This document shows positions 41,040 to 51,226 of a stretch of DNA of 64,000 bases, one piece after another (the first letter of the stretch is position 1; each line of letters starts with the position of its first letter). The notes beneath the pieces were generated by a model that was not told the origin of the DNA, did no database searches, and worked only from the letters and a program-made list of their open reading frames with translations. The translations under genes and the position numbers were made by a program. The stretch comes from Gottfriedia acidiceleris (GTDB lineage Bacteria; Bacillota; Bacilli; Bacillales; Bacillaceae_G): contig NZ_CP096034.1 in NCBI RefSeq assembly GCF_023115465.1, positions 3,162,001-3,226,000 on the forward strand. The letters are read 5' to 3'.

Positions 41040-41927
41040 TTACCCCTTTTTCTTCTCAAGTCCTTTTATACTATTGTACACAAGTTCAATTGTCGGTACA
41101 TTTATTTTTTTATTAATTGCCAATTTTTTAACAAATCCTAGCATACTTTCAATTTCTGTTTGTCTACCATGAAATAAATCTCGATTCATTGATGAGTAGT
41201 TTTCTTTCGTTTTCTCACATATTTCTACTAATTTATCCCACTCTTTGTGGTTATTTAAATCTAGGATGGTCGCAACCTCATTAAATAATAATTTACAAAT
41301 TGGTTTAAAATACTCATTAGTGATTAATTCACCATTTCGAACGTTCAATATAGAGGTTAAAGGGTTAATAACACAATTTATTAAACACTTTTGTTTCAGT
41401 ATATACTCCCAATCATTTTGGCTTTTGATTGGAAAACCGGCTGTATGTAAATTCGATAAGCAATTTAAAGCATCAATTTTCCCTTTTATTTGTCCAATTC
41501 GAATTATACCTTTACCAGTATGTGTGATTTCATTCGGTGAAGTTTTTAATACACCGTGTTCAACTATACCTATAAAGCAATTTGGAATGGGTAAATTTTT
41601 AACGATTTCAATATGAGACATTCCATTTTGAAGAAATAATATATTCTCACCCTCATATTTATTTAACGTGTTTACGATTTGATTTAAATGATATTGCTTT
41701 ACACAAACAATTAATAGATCGAACGTGTTTATTTTAGGTAATAATTTATTTGCAGTTATACACATTTGTTTCGTTTTTTCATCTACTGAAAGTATAACAC
41801 CTAAGTTATTTATAAGATTTGCCTGTTCTTCTGTTCTCGTAAACAATGTAACATTATGTTTATTTTGATACAAATACGATGCTGTAAGAAGACCGACGGC
41901 ACCACCACCAATTATGCCTATTTTCAT
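41040..41927 (-). CDS. panE: 2-dehydropantoate 2-reductase (ketopantoate reductase, YlbQ)
   Basis: 295 aa. NADPH-binding GIIGGGAVGLLTASYL at the N-terminus, VCVKQYHLNQIV, FLQNGMSHIE, and a helical C-terminal dimer domain with the catalytic Lys region in KCLINCVINPLTSI. Reduces ketopantoate to pantoate for CoA synthesis. ATG at 41925-41927 after TTGGAGAAATCA; a TTG four codons upstream is not used. Lies a few kb from coaD in the same pathway. Confidence 0.9.
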   Translation of the reverse strand: MKIGIIGGGAVGLLTASYLYQNKHNVTLFTRTEEQANLINNLGVILSVDEKTKQMCITANKLLPKINTFDLLIVCVKQYHLNQIVNTLNKYEGENILFLQNGMSHIEIVKNLPIPNCFIGIVEHGVLKTSPNEITHTGKGIIRIGQIKGKIDALNCLSNLHTAGFPIKSQNDWEYILKQKCLINCVINPLTSILNVRNGELITNEYFKPICKLLFNEVATILDLNNHKEWDKLVEICEKTKENYSSMNRDLFHGRQTEIESMLGFVKKLAINKKINVPTIELVYNSIKGLEKKKG

Positions 41928-42074
41928 TGATTTCTCCAATCGAAAAATTATTTTTCCACTATTATCCTTATGATAATAAATTTACATCGAATCTATCTTT
42001 TTTTAAATTTAATTGTACGATATAATTATATTTAAAATATTAAAAATTTACATTCTTTTTAAGGGGGAGCTTTT

Positions 42075-42488
42075 TTGAACATCAAGATAGAACGTTTACA
42101 AATAAATTTTAAAACACTTGAACAATTTCAGCAATTTTCCGGTTACGGTTTACAAGAGCTATCAATGCTTGAAGATCTTGAATCAAATTTAATTGATAAC
42201 GAGTTTCAATCTCCTTTCTATGGTATTTACCTAGGCAAGGCACTTATTGCCCGAATGAGTTTATATACACATAGTGAAAATAATGAAGAAATAATTGAAA
42301 TTAATAAAATGGAAGTTCTACCTTATTATCAAAAGAATGGTTACGGAAAAGAATTAGTAAATTTCGCTAAATCCTTTAAGAAAACAATTAAAACGATCCC
42401 AAGAGCTAATTCAAATGAATTTTGGAAAAAACAAGGTTTTATTGAGGCAGATTCTGAATTTGTCATTTGGAAACCTGAAAATAAATAA
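42075..42488 (+). CDS. ylbP: GNAT-family N-acetyltransferase (YlbP)
   Basis: 137 aa. GNAT fold with acetyl-CoA site INKMEVLPYYQKNGYGKELVNFA (about 76-98; the Q-x-x-G-Y/G-K loop is clear). Substrate unknown. Start TTG 42075-42077 after GGGGGAG. On the plus strand, convergent with the gerR-type gene. Position matches B. subtilis ylbP. Confidence 0.85.
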   Translation: MNIKIERLQINFKTLEQFQQFSGYGLQELSMLEDLESNLIDNEFQSPFYGIYLGKALIARMSLYTHSENNEEIIEINKMEVLPYYQKNGYGKELVNFAKSFKKTIKTIPRANSNEFWKKQGFIEADSEFVIWKPENK

Positions 42489-42493
42489 AGACA

Positions 42494-42530
42494 AAAAACT
42501 CAACACCCCTTTTGGAGATGTTGAGTTTTT
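42494..42530. terminator. Bidirectional terminator between ylbP and the GerR-type gene
   Basis: AAAAACTCAACA/TGTTGAGTTTTT (42494-42505 with 42519-42530), A- and T-runs on both sides. Confidence 0.88.
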
Positions 42531-42535
42531 TCATT

Positions 42536-43117
42536 TTATTTTACCTTCGTGTCATTTTTAGAACTAATATTTACTATTTTTCGTTTTTGATCTAAAAAAT
42601 CAAATAAATGTTCATATTCACTTTGGAGCTCATTTAGTTTTTCAACTAATTGTTGTTTTTCAATTTTCAATTGTTCATTTTCTTGTTTATATTTTAATAG
42701 CTTTTTTTCTAAAGATTGTATATCTTTAATTCGTCCACTGGCCTCAACTTTTAACCTTAAATATTCAAGGAATTTATACACTGACTCAAAGGTTATTTCG
42801 GAATGGCCCTTTTCTGTTGTAGTCTCTTCGTGAATCTCATTTGTAATTATTTCCGATTCGTGCGATGGTTCTACCTCATTTGTGGGAACACTTTGTTTTT
42901 TACTACTATTTTTTGCCTTTTCAATCTCTTCTTTGTAGAACTTTCTAACAAAAGAATTCCATCGGTAACCGCAAGCAGCAGCAGTCCTTGATAAGTTCTT
43001 TGCTACAACTTTAAATGCCATTAATTGAGTTGACCCTTCATTTATCGTTTTTAAAACTACTTCAGCTAAGTAGTTATCTTCATCTTTTGTCCATGCATCC
43101 TGGCGATTTGCAACCAT
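42536..43117 (-). CDS. gerR: RsfA/GerR-family sporulation transcription regulator (YlbO)
   Basis: 193 aa. An N-terminal Myb/SANT-like domain (RQDAWTKDEDNYLAEVVL to GYRWNSFVRKFY, 4-65), a polar linker and a C-terminal coiled coil (about 120-180). RsfA acts in the forespore and GerR in the mother cell of B. subtilis; position after rpmF matches ylbO (gerR), so the symbol is by synteny. ATG 43115-43117 after GGAGGGGATTGCAA. Confidence 0.85.
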   Translation of the reverse strand: MVANRQDAWTKDEDNYLAEVVLKTINEGSTQLMAFKVVAKNLSRTAAACGYRWNSFVRKFYKEEIEKAKNSSKKQSVPTNEVEPSHESEIITNEIHEETTTEKGHSEITFESVYKFLEYLRLKVEASGRIKDIQSLEKKLLKYKQENEQLKIEKQQLVEKLNELQSEYEHLFDFLDQKRKIVNISSKNDTKVK

Positions 43118-43193
43118 TTGCAATCCCCTCCAATTTCTTATGCAATAAGCAGATTTTACTAATTCATATGCACAAAAAAATGAAGGTAGAAGA

Positions 43194-43961
43194 TTACTTA
43201 TCCAATTTTTTTGTAAATTGTTCGATATTTTTTATATGTTCTTCTGAAAACCAAAGTGGTATAGCCGAAATAACTTCCTCTTCCATTCTTCTCTTAAGAT
43301 TTTGCTCGGTCCGTTTACGAATAAGTATTTTTTTATTTTGATGATGTATTTGTGCTGGAATACTTCTAGCTAAACTAATAAAGCTTTCATTATGTAAACT
43401 TGTTAAATCTTTTGATAGTTCATGTATAAAGCCGATTTTTTTAGCTTGATATGCGGTATAAATATTTGAGGATGATAGTAATGTAATCCAATCTTGATGA
43501 CTCATTTTTTCTTGAAGTAAGGTACCTCCACCCCATGAGGTTGGGATTCCCATTCTCCCTTGAATAAACCCTATTTTTGCATTGTGACTAGCGTATCTAA
43601 AATCGAATGCACTCGCTAGTTCGCAGCCGCCACCTAAAGCATAACCATTAATAAAGCAGATTGTAATTTGAGGTAACATAGCTATTTGGTAAATCAGATC
43701 ACACATTTTTAGATTAAAAGATTCCAATCCATTTAAATTATTTTTAAACTTTAAAATTGTGTTTAAATCTCCACCAGTACAAAAATATTTCATACCTTCC
43801 CCAGTTAATACAACTAGTTTACTTTGGGATTTCATTCGGATTTCTCGGATAATTTCAGAAAGTTTTTCTACCGTATTTTCATCAATGCAATTCCCGTAAT
43901 TAGGCCTATTTAAAACGATATAATCTATTTCATCTCTTTGATAAGTAATTACTTCAGACAT
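43194..43961 (-). CDS. Enoyl-CoA hydratase/isomerase (crotonase) family protein
   Basis: 255 aa. Crotonase fold with oxyanion-hole segments CTGGDLN (about 62-68) and NGYALGGGCELASAFD (about 104-119). The first catalytic Glu (GCEL) is present, but where hydratases have a second Glu this one reads IGFIQGRMGIP, by my alignment a Gln, so true hydratase activity is uncertain. Substrate unknown. ATG after AGAGGGATTCCA. It lies between rpmF and the gerR-type gene without a fatty-acid partner. Confidence 0.82.
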   Translation of the reverse strand: MSEVITYQRDEIDYIVLNRPNYGNCIDENTVEKLSEIIREIRMKSQSKLVVLTGEGMKYFCTGGDLNTILKFKNNLNGLESFNLKMCDLIYQIAMLPQITICFINGYALGGGCELASAFDFRYASHNAKIGFIQGRMGIPTSWGGGTLLQEKMSHQDWITLLSSSNIYTAYQAKKIGFIHELSKDLTSLHNESFISLARSIPAQIHHQNKKILIRKRTEQNLKRRMEEEVISAIPLWFSEEHIKNIEQFTKKLDK

Positions 43962-44092
43962 TGGAATCCCTCTCTCTTTACCTAGTTTCCTATTAGTTTT
44001 TATTATACTATACAGAAATTGAAATGGGCAGAGTAAGAGGAATCATGATTTTAGAGGATTCAATCAGATAAACTACGTTTAAAGGCAAAAGG

Positions 44093-44116
44093 AAAAGCAC
44101 ATAGTTTCCTATGTGC
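44093..44116 (-). terminator. Terminator of yceD-rpmF
   Basis: GCACATAG/CTATGTGC (44097-44104 with 44109-44116) followed by TTTTCC on the minus strand, right after rpmF. Confidence 0.75.
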
Positions 44117-44132
44117 TCATTCAAAGACTAGC

Positions 44133-44306
44133 TTATTTGCTAAGTACTTGTTTTCCTTTGTAGTGTCCGCATGATTTACATACGCGGTGTGCTAATGTTA
44201 ATTCACTACAGTTTGGGCATTCAACCATTCCAGGTACCGCTAATTTAAAATGCGTACGACGCTTTCTTTTTACAGTTTTGGACGTTCTTCTTGCAGGTAC
44301 TGCCAT
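44133..44306 (-). CDS. rpmF: Ribosomal protein L32
   Basis: 57 aa: [20 protein letters not shown] followed by a zinc ribbon with ECPNC and VCKSC, the zinc-dependent form. ATG 44304-44306 after AAGGAGGTGGGATCA; the frame is open 25 codons further but that part overlaps the preceding gene and is not translated as L32. Confidence 0.97.
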   Translation of the reverse strand: MAVPARRTSKTVKRKRRTHFKLAVPGMVECPNCSELTLAHRVCKSCGHYKGKQVLSK

Positions 44307-44361
44307 TGATCCCACCTCCTTAAAGTGAGTGTTTGTTATGAAGCCGGTTATCCGGTACTTC

Positions 44362-44877
44362 TCAATTATCTTGTTTGTCAAAAAATTTTGCTAAACCAGC
44401 AAGTCGAGGGTCAATTTTTTGCTCTACTTCGACATGTTCCCTAACTTCCCAATCTGTTCCTGACGTTGGTGCTGTTTCTTTCCCCTCAACATCCTCTGCA
44501 TAAACCTGCATTGGAATCTCAGCTAAGATACATTCCTCAATCACTGGTGTTAAGTCTAACACGTCACCCTCTAGGATGTGAAAATTCTCATCTTCACTTT
44601 TCCATTCAGATGTTGTAAAAAATGTTTCTGTTGTGGTAATCGACAAAGGATATTTTACATCAACTAATGTTCTTACACAAGGTAAAATTAAATATCCAGT
44701 TATTGTTAAATGAAACGTATAACGGTTCGTTCCAAAATCAACTCGTCCAGTAACTCGAATTGGAGAAACTTCTCGAATATCAGTATTACGTTCCTTTATT
44801 TGACTTACATCAATTGTCTCATCTAAATTTAAACCTTTATGTCTTAATTTCTGCAACTGGTGCACTGACCATTTCAT
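44362..44877 (-). CDS. ylbN: DUF177/YceD family protein (YlbN)
   Basis: 171 aa. Family features are the N-terminal [12 protein letters not shown], the central [15 protein letters not shown] strand and the C-terminal [11 protein letters not shown]. YceD proteins always sit before rpmF and are linked to 23S rRNA or large-subunit assembly. ATG after TGAGGTGGTTTATTT; rpmF follows after 55 bases. Confidence 0.92.
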   Translation of the reverse strand: MKWSVHQLQKLRHKGLNLDETIDVSQIKERNTDIREVSPIRVTGRVDFGTNRYTFHLTITGYLILPCVRTLVDVKYPLSITTTETFFTTSEWKSEDENFHILEGDVLDLTPVIEECILAEIPMQVYAEDVEGKETAPTSGTDWEVREHVEVEQKIDPRLAGLAKFFDKQDN

Positions 44878-44954
44878 AAATAAACCACCTCAAGGCAACA
44901 ATGAAAATTATATATTCTTTATAATCACTTGTCAATATTTTTTCTTTACACTCT

Positions 44955-45077
44955 CGAAAAGCGGAGGCGACTGCTTAGCTCCGACAAGCATAAGACGGTT
45001 TTTGGCTAAGATTTGCTCTTTAATCTTAGATGAAAATTGGCTTATGACTCGAGGAGTTAGGAGCCGGAGCTAGACAT
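44955..45077 (-). repeat. Inverted, diverged copy of the 124-bp repeat
   Basis: Read on the minus strand it begins TGTCTAGCTCCGGCTCCTAA and ends AGTCGCCTCCGCTTTTCG, like the copies beside sigG, with a changed middle. A further fragment (GGAGCTAGACATCATA) follows at about 45177-45192. The whole gap 44878-45428 holds no gene I can support. Confidence 0.78.
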
Positions 45078-45428
45078 CTTTTCTGCTTATTTTTTAGAAT
45101 ATCTCCATTCAGCTAAAAGAAGTGGCTCTTTCCACTTCGAAGATTAATGGAATATTACAGAAGAGCTAGCTTGTGGAGCTAGACATCATAATATACTTCT
45201 TTGACTGAATTCCCAACAAGCATATGACGAAAAATTCACTAAAAGTTTTAGACTTGGTTACTATTTTTTCCCCTTAATTCCTTGACCTTGCTATATGTAA
45301 CCTATCTAATATATTATTTTCCACAATAAAATTCAATACAATTCACGCTAGGTTGCGAATTATTTCTCAAAACTGGTATTCTTAATGTATAAATTCGTGA
45401 AATCAGTAAATATTGGAGGTGCATTTCT

Positions 45429-46664
45429 CTGCGTTCGGTTGGTGTAGTAGTAGAGTATAACCCATTACATAATGGACATGTTTTTCACTTAACTAGTTCT
45501 AAAAAAAGTACAAATGCTGATGTTGTCATTGCGGTAATGAGTGGTCAATTTTTACAAAGAGGCGAGCCAGCAGTCGTTCCAAAGCATGTACGAACAAAGT
45601 TAGCTTTACAAGCAGGTGCAGATCTTGTAATTGAATTACCTTATAGCTATTCGACTCAACACGCTAGCATCTTTGCCAAAGGAGCTATTTCAATTCTTGA
45701 TTCTTTAAAATGTGATTATGTATGCTTTGGAAGTGAAGAGGGTAAAATTGAGACATTTTACGAGTTAATCAAACAAAAGAAGCAGCTTACATCTGCAATC
45801 AACACAAGCATACGTACTTTTCTTGATGAAGGACTAAGCTATCCTGCTGCATATAGCACTGCTTTACAAAAAAATCTTGAATCATCAAAACTAGATGTTT
45901 CACTTCCAAATAATATTTTAGGAATACATTACTTAGAAGCTATTGAACACTTTAATAGTCGAATGGAAGGAAGAACGATTCAGCGAATAGCTGCAAATTA
46001 TCATGATGAAGAAACCAATCATCATAGTATCGCTAGCGCTACAGCAATTAGAAAAATTCTAAAAGGTGACAATCAATCGATTTCTGACTTTGTTCCAAGC
46101 TTTACTAAAGATTCAATTGAAAAATATATATACGAGTATGGTGCTCTTCACTCTTGGAATGAATATTTACCATTTTTGAAATATAAATTAATGACTTCAA
46201 CTAAAGAAGAACTTGAAGAAATTTACGAAGCTGTCGAAGGTTTAGAAAGAAGAGTATTACATTCTGTATTAAACTGTCTTAATTTTGAAGAGTTAATGAC
46301 CACAATCAAAACAAAGAGATATACTTGGACTCGAATTCAAAGATTGTTAACGCATATCTTAACAAATACTTCAAAAAAGGAAATGTCAGCAGTCTTAGAG
46401 AAAGATCGAGTTCCTTATATTCGTTTACTTGGAATGAGTTCACTGGGAAAAACTTATTTAAATAGCAAAAAAAAATTAATTGAATTACCAATTTATACGA
46501 CTATTAATCAGCAAAATCAAAAAGAACTAAGTACTGATTTGAAAGCAACCCTTACATATGCTTCGATGCTTTCATTAGATAATCAACAAAAATTAATAAA
46601 AACCGAATATTCATTGTATCCAATTATTTATGATGAAAAAAGTAATCACTTTAGCAGATCATAA
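45429..46664 (+). CDS. tmcAL: tRNA(Met) cytidine acetate ligase (YlbM), apparent CTG start
   Basis: 411 aa. HIGH-like nucleotidyltransferase motif VEYNPLHNGHVFHL at residues 8-21, VMSGQFLQRGEPA, and SATAIRK. Makes N4-acetylcytidine at the wobble base of elongator tRNA-Met using acetate and ATP. Between the upstream in-frame stop and the essential N-terminal motif there is no ATG, GTG or TTG; CTG (45429-45431), 9 bases after GGAGG and aligned with the family's first Met (LRSVGVVVEYNP), is the likely start. Starting at the ATG at 45537 would remove the active site. Confidence 0.9.
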   Translation: MRSVGVVVEYNPLHNGHVFHLTSSKKSTNADVVIAVMSGQFLQRGEPAVVPKHVRTKLALQAGADLVIELPYSYSTQHASIFAKGAISILDSLKCDYVCFGSEEGKIETFYELIKQKKQLTSAINTSIRTFLDEGLSYPAAYSTALQKNLESSKLDVSLPNNILGIHYLEAIEHFNSRMEGRTIQRIAANYHDEETNHHSIASATAIRKILKGDNQSISDFVPSFTKDSIEKYIYEYGALHSWNEYLPFLKYKLMTSTKEELEEIYEAVEGLERRVLHSVLNCLNFEELMTTIKTKRYTWTRIQRLLTHILTNTSKKEMSAVLEKDRVPYIRLLGMSSLGKTYLNSKKKLIELPIYTTINQQNQKELSTDLKATLTYASMLSLDNQQKLIKTEYSLYPIIYDEKSNHFSRS

Positions 46665-46691
46665 GAAGTTTCAACTAAATAGTATAAACAC

Positions 46692-46736
46692 AAAAATGGC
46701 AGGTTTAGGGATATCCCCTATATCCTGCCATTTTTT
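46692..46736. terminator. Terminator between tmcAL and ylbL
   Basis: AAAAATGGCAGG/CCTGCCATTTTTT (46692-46703 with 46724-46736) with an inner self-pairing TTTAGGG/CCCCTATA; tails suit both convergent genes. Confidence 0.88.
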
Positions 46737-46759
46737 ATCATGCACTTATATTATTTAAA

Positions 46760-47785
46760 TTATTTTTTTGTCTTTAATTTTTCAAGGTAATGAATTGCTT
46801 GGTCATATGTATCAATAGGTATTATTTTCATTTTCAAGTCATGTTTTTTCGCACTTTTTACAGCTTCATTATAATTAGAATTCTTTTTACCGTTCTCATT
46901 TGGTGCAAAGAAAATCTCTGCCCCGGAATCAGATGCTGCAATTATTTTTTGAGATATACCACCAATTGGACCTACGACTCCATTTTTATCAATTGTTCCA
47001 GTTCCAGCTATTTCATGACCTTTTGCTAAACTTTCTTCTTTTAATTGATCATAAATTTCTAGTGCAAACATCAGTCCCGCTGAAGGTCCACCAATCTCTT
47101 CTGAATTTATTTTAACTTTCGGATTTGTAGTTAGATTAAAATTTTCTGCTATAGAAACACCAATTCCAGCACGATTCGGTTCGTCTTTAAAAGCTTCTGT
47201 TTTAATATTAAAGAATTTAATTTTCCCTTTTCTACTTACTTCTAAATTAAAATTTGTACCAGGTTTTCTGCTTTTTACAATGTTGGTAAAATCATTGATT
47301 GTACGAATTTCTTTCCCGTCGATTTTAGTGATAATATCACCTAGCATTAATACGTTATGGGCTGGCATATCCTTTAAAACAGATACGACTACAATTCCGT
47401 TTTCAGTTACTTTATAAGATTTTTTAGCCTGCTTATATGCGTTTAAAATCGCAGCTTGCTTTGACTCTTCCATATACCTTAATTGACGGAACTGATAATC
47501 TTCATCACTTTCACCTTTTACTTTTATTTCATCGATCTTGTATAAATGGTAATTGTCATTAATTTTCGTACCGATATATGAATAGACATTTGCCTTACCC
47601 ATTGCTATGGTCGTTAACATAAATTCACCTTTATCTTTTTTTGCACCTTCAACTTTTACATATGGCCTTAAAGGCTCGGCTAAGCCTGGTTTTGTAACAT
47701 AGTATGGTAATGGAATGAAATATAAAAGAATTAGCGTAATACCAAGTACTAATAGTACATTAAGAATTCTGATCCTTTTTTTCAC
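46760..47785 (-). CDS. ddcP: PDZ/Lon-type protease YlbL (DdcP)
   Basis: 341 aa, the B. subtilis length. N-terminal membrane helix (about 6-28), PDZ domain (GIVVVSVLKDMPAHNVLMLGDIITKI, about 125-205) and Lon-type serine protease domain with catalytic Ser in GGPSAGL and Lys in GGISQKI. DdcP degrades the division inhibitor YneA during recovery from DNA damage in B. subtilis. Start is GTG 47783-47785 after AAGGAG, 26 bases inside ylbK. Confidence 0.93.
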   Translation of the reverse strand: MKKRIRILNVLLVLGITLILLYFIPLPYYVTKPGLAEPLRPYVKVEGAKKDKGEFMLTTIAMGKANVYSYIGTKINDNYHLYKIDEIKVKGESDEDYQFRQLRYMEESKQAAILNAYKQAKKSYKVTENGIVVVSVLKDMPAHNVLMLGDIITKIDGKEIRTINDFTNIVKSRKPGTNFNLEVSRKGKIKFFNIKTEAFKDEPNRAGIGVSIAENFNLTTNPKVKINSEEIGGPSAGLMFALEIYDQLKEESLAKGHEIAGTGTIDKNGVVGPIGGISQKIIAASDSGAEIFFAPNENGKKNSNYNEAVKSAKKHDLKMKIIPIDTYDQAIHYLEKLKTKK

Positions 47786-48566
47786 TATTTTTCTCCTTCC
47801 ATCGCTCAATCTTTTCAAGAATCTCTGGTATTAATTTTTCTGTAGCTTCTTCACCTATTTTGATAATATTTTCTAGGTCAGTAAAGTTTCTAGAATTAAC
47901 ATGGTCTAACTTTGGTCTTATCATCACATTAGAAGCTATTTCTCTATTTCTAACGAGCTCGTGCTGCATTATTTCGATACTTTGCATAATCACATCATAG
48001 ATCGTCGAAACTTCACCACTAACTTGAATCGGTGAAGCATCTACTCCAATAATAAAATCCGCCCCCATCTCTTTTACAACTGAAACGGGGATACGATCGA
48101 TGACTCCACCATCAACTAAAAGCCTTCCATTCCATGTTTCTGGTACAAAAATTCCCGGTATGGAAATACTCCCTCGGACTGCAGTAGCAATATCTCCCTT
48201 TTGAAATACAATTTTTTCTCCCGTTAATAAATCTGTAGCGATTACCGATACTGGCAAATCTAATTCTTCAAGCTTTCTACCGAATGATAGTACTTTTATC
48301 AACTCTTTCACTCTGTTCCCAGAAATCAAACCCATTTTTGGAACTACATAGTCAATATAGTATTTAGATTGAAATACTTTTGCAATTTTATATAGACGAT
48401 CTACATCCGCACCAGCACCATATAAAACAGCAACTAAAGCACCTATACTACTGCCTGCCATCAGATCTATAGGAATATTATGCTTTTTTAAAACGGAAAT
48501 TACACCAACATGTGCAAATCCTCGTGCACCTCCTGAACCTAATGCTAAACCAATTTTCGGTTCCAA
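47760..48566 (-). CDS. ylbK: Patatin-like phospholipase family protein (YlbK)
   Basis: 268 aa. Glycine-rich oxyanion loop GLALGSGGARGFAHVG (6-21), nucleophile elbow GSSIG (about 39-43) and DGG catalytic Asp in LLVDGGVIDRIP. Likely a cytoplasmic or membrane-surface serine lipase of the RssA kind; substrate unknown. Start TTG after GGAGGGGAAACAAC. Overlaps ddcP. Confidence 0.9.
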   Translation of the reverse strand: MEPKIGLALGSGGARGFAHVGVISVLKKHNIPIDLMAGSSIGALVAVLYGAGADVDRLYKIAKVFQSKYYIDYVVPKMGLISGNRVKELIKVLSFGRKLEELDLPVSVIATDLLTGEKIVFQKGDIATAVRGSISIPGIFVPETWNGRLLVDGGVIDRIPVSVVKEMGADFIIGVDASPIQVSGEVSTIYDVIMQSIEIMQHELVRNREIASNVMIRPKLDHVNSRNFTDLENIIKIGEEATEKLIPEILEKIERWKEKNSEKKDQNS

Positions 48567-48739
48567 GTTGTTTCCCCTCCAATTAAACTCTTTGGTCTAA
48601 AATTGAATTCCAGCAACGTATATTTAATTGTACAAGTTTTTTTTATACATATATTACTATCTTATTTCCTATTCATTGGTCTTACTACAATTAGACAAAA
48701 ATCTATATGTTTTTTAAGTTTATCTTTGGAGGTTTATAT

Positions 48740-49963
48740 GTGAAAAAAAATTACTTCATTACCTTACTTATTTTTTTATTACTCATATTTCTGACATCAA
48801 CAATTATTCAGCATCCAGAGGTAGCATTTAAAGGTTCAATTAGAGGGTTAAATATGTGGTGGGGAATCGTATTTCCTTCGCTCCTTCCTTTTTTCATTTT
48901 AAGTGAACTTCTAATATGCTTTGGAATTGTTCAATTTATTGGTGTTTTTTTAGAGCCGGTTATGAGACCTTTATTTAAAGTTCCGGGTGTTGGGGCATTC
49001 GTTTGGGCGATGGGGATGGCATCAGGATTTCCTTCAGGTGCGAAACTTTCTGCAAAATTATATAAAGATGGGGAATTAACAAAATTAGAAGCGGAACGAC
49101 TTAATTCTTTTACAAATTCATCTAATCCTTTGTTTATTTTTGTTGCAATATCAGTTGGTTTTTTTCATAACCCAAAAGTTGGACTCGTACTTGCACTCAG
49201 TCATTATTTATCTAACGCGATTGTAGGCCTCATTATGAGGTTTTACGGTAGAAACCAACCTAACTACTCACGTAAAGAAAGAATTCATTCTAACCGCTTT
49301 AAATACGCTTTTAAAGTTATGCATGAAAAAAGATTAAGTGAACGAAGACCGATTGGAAAAATATTAGGGGACGCAATAGCTTCTTCCGTACAGACATTAT
49401 TAATGATTGGTGGATTTATTATTGTTTTTTCTGTTCTAAATATGCTTTTAATTGAAATTGGCTTTATCTCTAATGTTGGAAAAATAATTGCATATTGTTT
49501 TTCAAATTTAAATGTTAATCACAATTTATCTACGCCTTTTTTATCTGGATTATTTGAAATTACGTTAGGATCTAAATTAGTCAGTGAAATAGGCAATAGT
49601 ACATTATTGCAGCAAGTGGCTTTAACTAGCTTTATTTTAGGATTTGGTGGTTTTTCAATACAAGCCCAAGTAGCAAGTATTATTTCTGAAGTGAAATTAA
49701 GTATTAAACCTTATTTAATTGGTCGTTTATTACAATCTGGAATTGCACCTATTTTAGCAATTATTTTTTGGAAGCCACTATATCTTAATCAGTTAACTTC
49801 TAATGTTACGAATAATACGTTACCCGTTATAAAGATTTTTACAGAGAAACAGGTAAACCTGGAATCATTGATTTCAACAGGTTCATTTATAACCTTAATT
49901 TCTCTTTACATTTATGTAATCATCTTAATTTATAAACTGTATACAAAAAAGTTATCTTCTTAA
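48740..49963 (+). CDS. ylbJ: Sporulation integral membrane protein YlbJ
   Basis: 407 aa, eight or more hydrophobic helices and two nucleoside-transporter-like 'Gate' segments (MWWGIVFPSLLPFFILSELL; GMASGFPSGAKLSAKL). SigmaE-controlled in B. subtilis and needed for heat-resistant spores; transport substrate unknown. Start GTG 48740-48742 after GGAGGTTTATAT. Confidence 0.92.
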   Translation: MKKNYFITLLIFLLLIFLTSTIIQHPEVAFKGSIRGLNMWWGIVFPSLLPFFILSELLICFGIVQFIGVFLEPVMRPLFKVPGVGAFVWAMGMASGFPSGAKLSAKLYKDGELTKLEAERLNSFTNSSNPLFIFVAISVGFFHNPKVGLVLALSHYLSNAIVGLIMRFYGRNQPNYSRKERIHSNRFKYAFKVMHEKRLSERRPIGKILGDAIASSVQTLLMIGGFIIVFSVLNMLLIEIGFISNVGKIIAYCFSNLNVNHNLSTPFLSGLFEITLGSKLVSEIGNSTLLQQVALTSFILGFGGFSIQAQVASIISEVKLSIKPYLIGRLLQSGIAPILAIIFWKPLYLNQLTSNVTNNTLPVIKIFTEKQVNLESLISTGSFITLISLYIYVIILIYKLYTKKLSS

Positions 49964-49979
49964 ACCTTTTCATATAAAA

Positions 49980-50017
49980 AAAGAAACCTCATTTTAAATT
50001 AAACTTGAGGTTTCTTT
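49980..50017. terminator. Terminator between ylbJ and coaD
   Basis: AAAGAAACCTCA/TGAGGTTTCTTT (49980-49991 with 50006-50017), with A- and T-runs; serves convergent genes. Confidence 0.82.
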
Positions 50018-50064
50018 ATGTTGTCTACTCATTAATAAATTATATATAAATACTTAAGCTTACA

Positions 50065-51131
<1,067 letters not shown>

Positions 51132-51226
51132 TTAATTTACACCTACTATATATTTCAATTTACGAAAATATCCTATCATAATTTCACTAAAACAAAAACA
51201 TTTCTTTCCATATTCTTCTACTAATG

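Noticed and set aside
44307-44381. 25-residue extension of L32
   Set aside because: L32 family starts MAVPARR; the extension overlaps yceD (ylbN) and the rpmF ribosome site.
45537-46664. tmcAL starting at the ATG at 45537
   Set aside because: It would remove the HNGH nucleotidyltransferase motif, so the ATG is internal.
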